Positions 1 through 7,451 are shown, counted from the stretch's first letter. The stretch is DNA of 10,000 bases from Neocallimastix lanati (nom. inval.) (GCA_016946835.1 JACVTC010000219.1:1-10000); one strand, 5' to 3'. Numbers and translations are program-made. The notes: generated by a model not told the origin, from the letters alone.

Positions 1-172
1 ATGTAGCTCTTGTAAAATGGAAATATAGGAAATTGATTCACTCCAAAGCTTGTGTTTAAGACATTATTTAACGGATGGGAATCTTTTTTATAGTCTTTCT
101 CTACTAATATTTTTTCCTTTTTTAAATATACTTTAGCTAATTTATGATTATTCAACAGAAAATTTTTAACGT
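1..172 (-). CDS. Partial unknown protein, internal or 5' exon running off the window
   Basis: I do not recognise this protein. Read on the minus strand from 173 down to 1 the frame is open for about 57 codons to the window edge. It encodes a Lys/Asn/Leu-rich start (around VKNFLLNNHKLAKVYLKK) followed by a mixed-composition stretch with His, Pro, Gly and Gln ending FGVNQFPIFPFYKSY. The segment is visibly richer in G+C than the flanking spacer, which favours real coding. The codon just upstream is a stop (174-176), but the minus strand there reads CTCTTTAAG, a good 3' splice site, so the exon probably starts at 172. A candidate donor GTAATT at 203-198 would give a 31-nt intron and join upstream codons in phase. 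A possible ATG lies at 238-236, but it is one base out of frame with that exon. No signal peptide or domain is evident. The gene continues left of the window. Confidence 0.5.
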
Positions 173-203
173 CTTAAAGAGATTTATTAATTGAAAGAAT
201 TAC
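173..203 (-). other. Candidate 31-nt intron
   Basis: On the minus strand this stretch begins GTAATTC and ends CTCTTTAAG. Removing it joins ...ACT GAA T to AC GTT AAA in one phase, so the stop codon at 174-176 would be spliced out. It is very short for an intron. The upstream exon (238-204) needs a one-base change in its T5 run to start at its ATG, so the model is only suggestive. Confidence 0.25.
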
Positions 204-238
204 ATTCAGTCAAAAGATAAAAAGAAACGATTATTCAT

Positions 239-460
239 TTTAACAGTATAAACAAGTAGTTTGTATCAATAATAACTTTCTAACCCTTGTGAAAAATTAT
301 AAATATGATAAAATCAAATCATCAAGAACGATATATTTCAATCTTCTTATATTCAACACTAACAATTTTTTTATACTATTTAAAAGGGAGTTTACTTTCT
401 CTTTTATTTTTATTTTTATTTCATTTTATATATTGAAAAAAAAATATTTTATCTAATTTT
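239..460. other. Non-coding spacer
   Basis: I see no sustained open frame on either strand. If the minus-strand gene starts near 238, this would be its upstream region. AT-rich text prevents any reliable promoter call. Confidence 0.4.
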
Positions 461-473
461 ATTATTATTAATA

Positions 474-511
<38 letters not shown>

Positions 512-559
512 TTATTATTATTATTTTTATTATTACTATTATTTTTATTATTATTATTA

Positions 560-606
<47 letters not shown>

Positions 607-610
607 TTTA
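461..610. repeat. (ATT)n microsatellite, imperfect
   Basis: About 150 bases of ATT/TTA triplets, interrupted by short T-runs and one C (TTACTA near 533). The longest pure stretch is about 563-605. It lies just left of the first recognisable retrotransposon coding sequence (637). Confidence 0.95.
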
Positions 611-636
611 TTTTATACTTCTTTTATTTTACTTTA

Positions 637-1052
637 TTAGGCTCTTTTGAAATAAATAATACTTCTTCAAATTCTGCAACTATACCTGTTTTGAGGCGAG
701 GCCTTCGAAAAATTTGATATTCAGAATAATGATTTCATTCTTATCTTTATTCATGATCTTCAATCATGATATGTTAGTAAACTTTGAGAATTTCTTAGTA
801 AACATATTTCCAATTGCAATGAAATAGTTCATGGAATTACAAAAATAAGCACACACCTAATATGGAAAATTACTTCATTTTAAGGATAAAACTATAATAA
901 AACCCACTTATTATCTAAATATTTTATTTCTTCTTACCCATTGCCATTGCCTTCCAATCAACAAAATTAATTGGATCCAAACCAACAAAATCCGAACTTT
1001 CAGTGAAGTTAAGAAATTTAACAACAAATTTTCTTCTTTTGAAACTAAATCA
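637..1052 (+). pseudogene. Degenerate N-terminal region of the LINE protein
   Basis: Three consecutive frames look coding. 637-714 reads LLGSFEINNTSSNS then ATIPVLRRGLRK. From 713 to 880 a second frame (FDIQNNDFILIFIHDLQS, later SKHISNCNEIVHGITKIS) is interrupted only by TGA at 767 and 785. From 861 a third frame stays open, with no ATG until 1053, straight into the endonuclease domain. The Pro, Arg, His, Cys and Trp content and the low stop number are unlike the pure A/T spacer. The function is unknown: it could be the N-terminal extension of the APE-RT protein or the end of an ORF1. The 5' end of the element is not visible; the (ATT)n tract abuts it. Confidence 0.45.
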
Positions 1053-1870
1053 ATGGTTAAAGATTTTCTATATAGTAGTATTTACTCATCGTCTACTCAG
1101 TTCTTTAATCTTTGTGTCAGTTGGAACATTAATGGATGGAATGATGAAAAACGCGATGGTATTAGATACTTTAATGAAATTTTTAAACCCATCTGTATTT
1201 GCTTGCAAGAGGTCGGTAATAGCCAATACCTTAATGTACATTCAAATAATTACCCATTTCTTTGTCACTATAATACAATTTTACGAAAAGCTGATCCAAA
1301 TAAATCTGGTATGAGAGGTCTTAGTATATGTGTACATTTTTCTTATTCCTTTTCTCCAAATCCATTTGAATATAAGTATATCATTTCTGTCAATATTACT
1401 TCTTTTGGGGGGAATTAAATGCACTATTGGTAATATTTATGTTCCTACGGTCACTCATAAGGAAGAAAGAACGAATGCCTTTCCAAAAAATTACTAATTG
1501 GATAAAGAAACATACTAATTCACCTTCTATTCTTGCAGGTGACTTTAATATGTCTAAAATCTCAATTAGAAAGTTTACTTAATAAATCATCTCATCAGTG
1601 GTTCACTAAAAACTTATCAGGTCTCGATTTCACATGGGCTCTGGATGGTAGATCGTCTTGTATTGATCATGTTTTATTTAATTGTAAAATGAAAGAATAC
1701 ATTAATATGGTATCTGTTTGTAGTACATTCAATGATATTTCTGACCACTTCCCTCTTATCCTTTCCTATAAGAAAGATGACTCAGATAGTTTTCTTTCTC
1801 CTACTCCTTCAAGAAGATTCAAGTGGTCCCAACGCATATGTAATGAAAGCATAATGAAATATTCTCAAGT
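1053..1870 (+). pseudogene. LINE apurinic/apyrimidinic-like endonuclease domain, frameshifted
   Basis: This domain nicks target DNA to prime reverse transcription. The family's conserved blocks occur in the right order. SWNINGWN (Asn block) is at 1119-1142 and CLQEV (catalytic Glu) at about 1200-1214, in one frame ending at 1418. GNIYVPT is at about 1426-1449 in the next frame. GDFNM is at 1538-1552 in a third. Then LDFTW, SCIDHVLF (IDH 1662-1670) and ISDHFPL (SDH 1740-1748) return to the first frame. The shifts fall at the G6 run 1407-1412, the A6 run about 1485-1490 and an A4 near 1556-1559. All expected catalytic residues survive, so the breaks are indels in otherwise conserved protein. 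The first ATG is 1053, but the open frame extends back to 861, so it is not a certain start. Confidence 0.85.
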
Positions 1871-2490
1871 AACTACTTCTCAATTCTTCTTAATGAATTT
1901 AATGATAATAAAGAATTAAGTTCTAATGAAATGGTCAATAAATTTATAGAAATAGCCAATAAAGTTGGTGATAAAGTTCATGCTAGAGTTCCTTGTGATC
2001 TTAAAGGCTCAGCTTTCCACTGCCCTTATTATATCAAGAAACTTTCTCATGAAAAGTATGTTGGTTGCATTTTATGAAATCAAAAATTTTTCTTTAGGTC
2101 CTAATCTTGAAAAACCTTAATGATTTTTTAAATTTGCTTTGTAAAATATAAAAATATATGTGATAAAGCCAGGTCAATTAAATTTTCTATTAATCAAAAC
2201 AATTTCATCAGTCTGAGAGAATCTGTATGTAATGATTTTCGTAACAAAAATGCTAGGAGTGCTTGGCTAAAAATTTAATAAAGAAGCTATCTCACCCTAT
2301 ATACTCTAATTCTATTTCGTCAAGTGTTTTAAAGGACAAGCAAGGTAACTTTTTTATTTTCTCATTCGGATCAATTGCATCGATTTGCTGAACATTATAA
2401 TGAACTAGCTTCTAATGTTACTCAATATAGTCTGGATAATTAATACTGGTTAATTTATTTGGAATTAATCCTAATAATAATCCATACTTT
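1871..2490 (+). pseudogene. Linker between endonuclease and RT, heavily frameshifted
   Basis: Coding sense can be followed in pieces. 1889-2074 reads FNDNKELSSNEMVNKF and continues to a KVHARVP then HCPYYIKKLSHEKYVG segment, ending in TGA (2075). A following piece reads EIKNFSLGPNLEK. Another from about 2149 reads CDKARSIKFSINQNNFIS then RNKNARSAWLKI, ending in TAA. Later fragments include KDKQGNF and LHRFAEHYNELASNVTQYS. This matches the poorly conserved region between endonuclease and RT in LINE proteins. There are at least five frame changes, mostly next to A or T runs. Confidence 0.65.
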
Positions 2491-3480
2491 GGATACTAAT
2501 GATCCTATCACTATGGAAGAAATTCAAAATACTATGCTTGATAAGAAAAAATAATAAAGCTCCTGGCCCCGATGGTATTCCGATTGAATTTTTTTAAAGC
2601 CTTCTTTTTAGTGAATCTGATTTTATCTGATAATCAAGACGATCCTTCAGATGTTCACTACTCTAATTGTGCTAAATGTTTAACTTTCATTATTTAATAA
2701 AATTTGGGATGGTGATTTCCCTGAAGAGTGGAATTCAGCTTCTATAATATCAATTCCAAAAAAAAAGGAGATCTTTCAGATTGCAATAATTATCGTGGTA
2801 TTTCTCTTATTAATGTTGCCTTAAAAATCATTTCAAAGATTGTTACTAATAGAATTGCTAAATATGCCTTAGACCATAAATTTATTAGACCTGAACAATT
2901 TGGATTTAGAAATAAAGAAGAATGCATAAGTTTATATATTTCAATTAAAGAAATATGTTAGAGAAGAAAATTTCAAGGAAATTTTTACTTATCTTGATTT
3001 TCTCGATCTAAAAAAAGTGTATGATTCAGTACCTGTCTTTAATATTTTGACCAAATTATATAACTTAGGAATTAGAGGTAAATGTCACCTATTTTTAAGG
3101 AACCTTTATTTATCCTCTAAAGCTCGTGCTTTTTATAATGGTAATATCTCAGAAGAATTTTCGATTAATCGTGGTTGTTCGACAAGGATGCCCTCTATCT
3201 CCTATTTTATTCAGTTTGTTCATTAATGATGTACTGGATAATTGTGATAAGTAAGGTGTATATTTAGAATCTCAGTATTATTGTGGTGGACTTTTTGCCG
3301 ATGATATTGTTTTAGTTGCTCCATATAAACAAGTTCTTAAGAAAACTTTGAAGAAGGTTCATGAATTGGCTATTAAAAATGAATGAAATGGCTTTTGGAA
3401 TTAATAAGTGTGCTACTCTTGTTGTAAAACCGATCAAACTTTGTTAAACCGATAAATTATGAAGATCTTCTGCTTGGAAT
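2491..3480 (+). pseudogene. Reverse transcriptase domain, copy 1 (broken)
   Basis: RT blocks in order: NDPITMEEI (about 2500), NNKAPGPDGIPIEF (2550-2591), WNSASIISIPKK then NNYRGISLINVALKI (about 2726-2830), RPEQFGFRNKEECISL (about 2890-2935), motif A DFLDLKKVYDSV (about 2996-3031, catalytic Asp kept), motif B INRGC / GCPLSPILFSLFIND (about 3165-3230) split by a +1 shift near 3177, and motif C FADD (3294-3305, both Asp kept). NEMAFGINKCATLVVKP follows. The coding frame changes at the T7 run 2589-2595, the A9 run about 2758-2766, 2981-2987, about 3177, about 3380 and about 3440. In-frame stops: TAG 2959-2961 (copy 2 has CAA) and TAA 3252-3254 (copy 2 has TAT). It ends abruptly at the junction with copy 2. 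Confidence 0.85.
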
Positions 3481-3482
3481 AT
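3472..3482 (+). other. Junction between the two RT copies
   Basis: Copy 1 reads NYEDLLLG up to about 3478, matching copy 2 at about 4459-4486 (NYSDPTFYLG). The next bases read NGPITIEDI, which matches the region before the RT in copy 1 (NDPITMEEI, about 2500). The joint sequence cttggaat resembles both parental contexts: ttaggaat at 4480-4487 and tttggata at 2488-2495. The crossover therefore sits in a short microhomology. Confidence 0.6.
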
Positions 3483-3682
3483 CAACGGTCCAATTACAAT
3501 TGAAGATATTAAAAAAAAAAAACTATTTCATCAATGAAAAACAACAAAGTACCCGGCCCCGATAGTGTCCCGATTGAACTCTATAAAGTTCTATTTTGTT
3601 ATGAAGAATTACTAGAAACGCATCCTGCTGCTGGAAAATGTCTTAAATTGATATTTAATTAAATCTAGAATGTGTCCTTTCC

Positions 3683-3723
<41 letters not shown>

Positions 3724-4023
3724 AAAAATGGAACTCAGCTTCTATTGTATCTATCCCTAAGAAAGGTGGCCTATCAGATGGTAGTAACTATTGAGGCATT
3801 TCTCTCATTAATGTTGGACTGAAAATCATTTTAAAAATTATAATAGATAGAATATCTACTTACGTACTTACATACAATTTCATAAGACCTGAACAATTTG
3901 GTTTCCGCAACCGTGAAGAATGTATTAGTTTATTCATTTCCGTTAAAGAAATTTGCCAAAGAAGAAAATTCCAAGGAAAATTCACATATTTAGCCTTTTT
4001 AGATCTTAAAAAAGAAAAAAAAA
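3481..4023 (+). pseudogene. Reverse transcriptase domain, copy 2, N-terminal part
   Basis: After NGPITIEDI the frame shifts inside the A12 run 3511-3522. It then stays in one frame from 3522 to about 4013: SSMKNNKVPGPDSVPIELYK, WNSASIVSIPKKGG, the NY-R-GIS block, RPEQFGFRNREECISLF, QRRKFQGKFTYLAFLDLKK. Stops in that frame are TAA 3660-3662 (copy 1 Lys), TAG 3666-3668 (copy 1 Trp) and TGA 3792-3794 (copy 1 Arg). Two A-tracts are expanded: 3683-3728 (in frame) and 4008-4023, which adds about ten bases directly before motif A and shifts the frame. The segment lacks the endonuclease, so copy 2 is 5' truncated. Confidence 0.85.
3683..3728 (+). repeat. Expanded A-tract inside RT coding sequence
   Basis: A28, GAG, A15. 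Copy 1 has only CCT GAA GAG TGG at this point. Here the equivalent Pro and Trp codons are separated by nine AAA, GAG and five AAA codons, an in-frame gain of 39 bases that would encode polylysine. Confidence 0.9.
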
Positions 4024-5049
4024 GCTTATGATTCAGTTCCTATTTTTAACATTCTTACTAAATTATATCATTATGGAGTACGTAGTAAATGTTTTGATTT
4101 TCTTTGTAATTTATATACTTCATCTAAAGCTCGTGCTCGATTTGCTTCAATGTTATCAAATGAATTTCCTATTAAAAGAGGTGTTCGTCAAGGTTGTCCA
4201 TTATCTCCAATCTTATTCAATTTATTCATCAATGATATACTAAATGAGTGTGAAAAGTATGGTGTTAATATTGGAAGAAAAAAGTGTTGTGGTGGACTCT
4301 TTGCTGATGATGTTGTTCTAATTGCTCCAAGTGCAAAAAATTTAGAAAAATTACTAAAAAAGGTACATAGATGGGCTAATTTAAATGAAATGACTTTTGG
4401 TATTGAAAAATGTGCAACTATGGTTATAAAACCAATGAACTTCCAATCTCCTCCAAACTATAGTGACCCAACCTTCTATTTAGGAATGAATGCTATTCCT
4501 AAAGTTTCTAGTTATATTTATCTTGGTATTCCTTTTTCTGATGATCTCTTACTAGAACACATTATATCTCACATGCATTTTAAAGTTAGAAAATCCCTTC
4601 TTTCATTTACACATTTCTTCTTAAATAAACTTGTTCCTATTGCATACAAGAAAAAAGTTCTTCAATCCTTTGTTATTAGTAAAGTAATTTATTATTCTCC
4701 TCTACTTGGTTCAAACAAATCTAGAACGGCCAGAATTCAAACATTAATTAATACTGGTCTATTTTGGTGTATCGGCTCCTTCTCTAAAAATGATAAAACA
4801 AATTCAGAAAACAATGTCTCTATTAGACATAATTCTACTATGAGTACTTACGCTTTATCTCGAGATCTAAGTATCCCTCCTATTGCTGGTATCTGCGCAG
4901 CCTTACAGATTAAATCTTTTGCAAAATGGAGTAAATCAAATTGTATTATAAAGGATCTTATTAAATCTATTCCCAAAATGCCTTATGATTCCTGGACTAA
5001 AGAATCTAGAACTTTGTACAAAAAAAAATCAAAAAATATAAATGTGTAA
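4024..5049 (+). CDS. Reverse transcriptase palm and thumb, copy 2, best-preserved ORF
   Basis: RNA-templated DNA polymerase of a LINE. The frame is open from 4024 (AYDSVPIFNILTKLY, the catalytic-Asp motif A) to TAA 5047-5049; the first ATG, 4150, is internal. Numbered from that ATG (299 residues): motif B GVRQGCPLSPILFN at 11-24, motif C FADD at 51-54 with both metal-binding Asp, NEMTFGIEKCATM at 79-91, and the YLGIPFS block at 124-130. A long thumb/connection region follows with conserved-looking Trp and Lys, including LGSNKSRTARIQTLINTGLF. The upstream half of the RT is in another frame because of the A-tract insertion at 4008-4023. The downstream part leaves this frame at the A9 run 5020-5028. 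As read, it is a fragment without motif A in any ATG-started product, so activity is not expected. Confidence 0.85.
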   Translation, partial: AYDSVPIFNILTKLYHYGVRSKCFDFLCNLYTSSKARARFASMLSNEFPIKRGVRQGCPLSPILFNLFINDILNECEKYGVNIGRKKCCGGLFADDVVLIAPSAKNLEKLLKKVHRWANLNEMTFGIEKCATMVIKPMNFQSPPNYSDPTFYLGMNAIPKVSSYIYLGIPFSDDLLLEHIISHMHFKVRKSLLSFTHFFLNKLVPIAYKKKVLQSFVISKVIYYSPLLGSNKSRTARIQTLINTGLFWCIGSFSKNDKTNSENNVSIRHNSTMSTYALSRDLSIPPIAGICAALQIKSFAKWSKSNCIIKDLIKSIPKMPYDSWTKESRTLYKKKSKNINV

Positions 5050-5537
5050 AATATGACGATATTTTAGAACGTTACTGGAAATCAGTTTCCAAATTTCAAG
5101 GTATTAAAGGTCAAAATTACGATTGTAATAAGTTCTCAAACAATAAAGGTATAATTATGCTTAGCTTTAAATATCCCCAATTCAACTTAGGGTTTTCGTG
5201 GATTATACGTTTACGCTGTGTTTATAAATACAATACTACTATTGCTATTAGAATATGTAGAGTTTCAAAAGATTGTCCCAAGACTTGCCCCTGTCGTGGC
5301 GAAGGTAATCAATCTTTTGAGCATTGGATTTTTAAATGCGATGCTTTCGCATCTTATAAATGGAACTCTTTAAATTTCATCGATGATCTCTATGTTTTAT
5401 TCCTTAGGAAGATTAGAGCGTTTAATCCTCTTTCTTCCTATGACTCTATTTCTAATTTTGAAGATTATATCAATCATTATATATACTTGTTCCTTCTTGG
5501 TGGGACTTTAGCTTTAAATGAAGCTACATTTCGATAG
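5029..5537 (+). pseudogene. LINE C-terminal region with CCHC zinc knuckle
   Basis: After the A9 run at 5020-5028 the protein continues one frame over. YKCVKYDDILERYWKSVSKF (about 5040-5099) leads through 5157 (MLSFKYPQFNLGFSW) to TAG 5535-5537. Counting from 5157, the zinc-type motif is C40, C44, C46, H56, C61 (CPKTCPCRG then FEHWIFKC). The H-x4-C spacing is typical of the C-terminal knuckle of LINE proteins, thought to bind RNA or DNA during target-primed reverse transcription. The ATG at 5157 is internal, so this is the continuation of the RT protein and not a separate gene. The frame breaks near 5530. Confidence 0.75.
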
Positions 5538-5854
5538 TGGGGAACAGAGACAATTAAATGAACTTCTTTTCAAAGGTTCATCTGAATCACCTGTTCCAAA
5601 AAATTGGGGGCTTGGCAGAATTCTTAATAGACGAAATACCCATCATAAGTAGTTCGTTTGAGTTATTATTTGATAGGTATTCCAAATTACCAAACTTAAC
5701 CAAGAGCTTCGACGTCGTACAGATAAGACATAATGATAATACCGGATCATCATCTATTTCAACGAAGGATGAATCTCGCCTTAGTAGTTCAATAAATGAT
5801 GAATCCAGGGAGAGTTTAGTGGACACCACACTATCTCACACTATCTATTTTTGA
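5536..5854 (+). pseudogene. C-terminal tail of the LINE protein, Ser-rich
   Basis: From 5536 one frame reads SGEQRQLNELLF then ESPVPKNWGLGRILNRR, stopping at about 5635. An overlapping frame (EFLIDEIPIISSSFELLFDRYSKL) carries on to the TGA at 5852-5854. The last 50 residues are rich in Ser, Asp and Glu (for example STKDESRLSSSINDESRES) and look disordered. The diverged copy at 7187-7451 contains matching IPxxSSS and LELLFDWY text, which supports this as real coding sequence and the true C-terminus of the family. Confidence 0.6.
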
Positions 5855-6087
5855 AGATGTTACTTCTAGGTTTTATTATTTTTTTTTATTTGTTAGGAAG
5901 GAAAAATTCCCATATAATACAACTTGTCGAAATACATAGTATTTTTGAGCTTTTTTATTTTTTATTTTTTTTTTTTTAACTTTTATTTTTTTATTTTTAA
6001 TTTATAATGCACTTTTCACCTACATATACTTTTTATAAGATTTATAAATTTATGGAAGTATATTCTCTTCCCTGTCTAAAAAAAAAA
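5855..6087 (+). other. LINE 3' UTR with A10 end
   Basis: Non-coding sequence with T-runs. It ends in a short block at 6052-6077 (atggaagtatattctcttcc and six further bases) followed by A10. The same block and A-run close the second copy at 7729-7765, which fixes this as the 3' end of the element. The short A-run is the presumed tail. Confidence 0.65.
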
Positions 6088-6382
6088 TTCATACAAATTT
6101 GACATTCATCATAGAAGGTATCCATATTTCTCCTATTTTTTTTTTTTTAATTTAATTTATTTATCACTTAATGAACAATATGGTACCTTTAACTTTTTTT
6201 CTTTTTTAAAAAAAATATATATATATATATATATTTTAAAAACATATATGATCAGTAAGGCTCTTTGTACTTCATTATGTCCCTTGAACTTGATTTCAAT
6301 AAAATTCGTACTTGGCATATTCAATATTCAATCTTTAATTAATATTGATATACTATGGCATGGTGTAGTTCATCTCATAATA
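6088..6382. other. Spacer with (AT)n
   Basis: Flank of the retrotransposon. It contains T-runs, an (AT)10 tract at 6215-6234 and, from about 6240, a somewhat less AT-rich unique stretch without a clear gene. Confidence 0.5.
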
Positions 6383-6583
6383 TCAATATAAAAAATTTAA
6401 ATAAATTAAAGAATGGTTTATCTTGAAAAAAAGGTCACAGTCACAGTCACAATCTACATTAAAAAGAAATTCTACCATTGGGAACTTATAACTTATATAT
6501 CCTTTATCGAGACCCTTCAAACCTTGTTTTCTATGTATGACGACAAACGAAAAAAGCTTCAGTAAAAATGAAAAAAAAAAAAA
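6383..6583 (-). other. Unexplained minus-strand open stretch
   Basis: I do not recognise it. On the minus strand a frame runs from a TAG just inside the A15 tract at 6571-6585 to a TGA at 6385-6383, about 66 codons. The text includes HRKQGLKGLDKGYISYKF and PMVEFLFNVDCDCDCDLFF. The first internal Met is about half way. The Asp-Cys repeat comes from three TCACAG units at 6435-6452. Base composition is less extreme than in the flanks. In DNA this AT-rich an open run of this length can arise by chance, so it may be an old exon or nothing. Confidence 0.2.
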
Positions 6584-6662
6584 AATCTAATGGCATTATT
6601 AAAAATATTTCAATTCTGTGTAAATATTTATTCATTATATTAAAAAAAATCTCATACTATTT

Positions 6663-6663
<1 letters not shown>

Positions 6664-6714
<51 letters not shown>

Positions 6715-6746
6715 TTAAAGAAAAGAAAAGAAAAGAAAAGAAAAGA
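6664..6746. repeat. (TAA)n then (AAAAG)n microsatellites
   Basis: About 14 TAA triplets (6664-6705), an A10 run, then five to six AAAAG units (to about 6746). An open frame through them (6568-6816) encodes only poly-Ile and Lys-rich text and is not a gene. Confidence 0.95.
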
Positions 6747-7113
6747 AATATCAAAAAGTTTAGTGATGTTATTAAAGTTATATTTGTCTGATATTATAAC
6801 CAAACAAGATATTTAAAGAAAACTAAATATAATTAATTAAAATTCATTCATTTTACTTTCACTGGATATTTGAATCTTCCACTTTTTTTTATAATGTTTA
6901 TAGAATGAAATCATTAAATTAGCATCAATAACCCTTTTTTACTTTGTTTTGGAATTACAAAAAAAAAATAAAAAAAAAAAAATAAATAAAAAAAAAATAA
7001 TAATAATAATAATAAAGAAATTACTTTTATTCTCTTTCTTTCTATTCATCTCTTTTTAGATTATGAAAAAAATAAATTTAATGAATATATTTTTATGCGT
7101 TCCTTTTTTTTTT
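6747..7113. other. AT-rich spacer
   Basis: No gene seen. Contains A-runs and short AATA/TAA repeats at about 6960-7018 and a pyrimidine-rich stretch at 7025-7056. Confidence 0.5.
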
Positions 7114-7186
7114 TGGTGAACATTAACTTTAGATAAGGTACAATTAAATACTAGGGGTTGGGGGAAAAGAACTTTTTTCAAAGAAT

Positions 7187-7451
7187 TCTGGGTCTTATAC
7201 TACGTATATCGTTAGTCTTGAGAATTACCTTACCAACCCTATTCCAGTTAGTAGTAGCTCTCTCTCTTGAGTTACTCTTTGATTGGTACTGTAAAAAAAA
7301 AACGACCTTCACAATCAAGAAAGTCAAGAGAATTACAATCTTACACACACACACACACAAACAAATAATAATAAATCGTTCTTCACACAACAGATCTATA
7401 GAAATTGAATGGTCTGATAATATTTCTCTTGATTTGATGGGGAGTGTTTAA
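7187..7451 (+). pseudogene. C-terminal fragment of LINE protein, copy B
   Basis: One frame from 7187 reads SGSYTTYIVSLENYLTN then PIPVSSSS and meets a stop at 7268. The frame shifts in the CT run 7257-7267 and continues LSLELLFDWYC, KKKTTFTIKKVKRITI, then an (AC)n-derived HTHTHK stretch (7343-7358) and IEIEWSDNISLDLMGSV to TAA 7449-7451. The IPVSSSS and LELLFDWY segments match the tail of the upstream element at about 5634-5680. The GTG or ATG near 7158 is not a meaningful start. Confidence 0.6.

Larger units (their letters stand above)
637..6087 (+). mobile_element. Composite broken LINE-type (APE + RT) non-LTR retrotransposon
   Basis: The order is N-terminal region, apurinic-endonuclease-like domain, linker, RT copy 1, then directly RT copy 2, C-terminal CCHC zinc motif, Ser-rich tail and an AT-rich 3' UTR ending in A10. 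No long terminal repeats, integrase, protease or RNase H motif is seen, so this is a non-LTR element. The two RT copies align codon by codon but differ at many synonymous sites, so at least two family members are fused, with the joint at about 3473-3481. Many frameshifts and several stops make the whole non-functional as read. I find no convincing target-site duplication. The clade cannot be assigned without a tree. Confidence 0.85.

Noticed and set aside
1003-1314. 103-codon plus-strand open frame
   Set aside because: It overlaps the endonuclease motifs read in the adjacent frame (SWNINGWN, CLQEV) and has no domain of its own.
4028-4243. 71-codon plus-strand open frame
   Set aside because: Shadow of the RT frame that carries motifs A and B.
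5587-5829. 80-codon minus-strand open frame
   Set aside because: It lies opposite the Ser-rich tail of the LINE, where the plus strand matches copy B; nothing supports the minus strand.
6568-6816. 82-codon plus-strand open frame
   Set aside because: It is made of A15, (TAA)n and (AAAAG)n tracts, giving poly-Lys and poly-Ile only.
7178-7390. 70-codon minus-strand open frame with Cys-Val repeats
   Set aside because: The repeat is the complement of the (AC)n microsatellite inside the LINE copy B tail.
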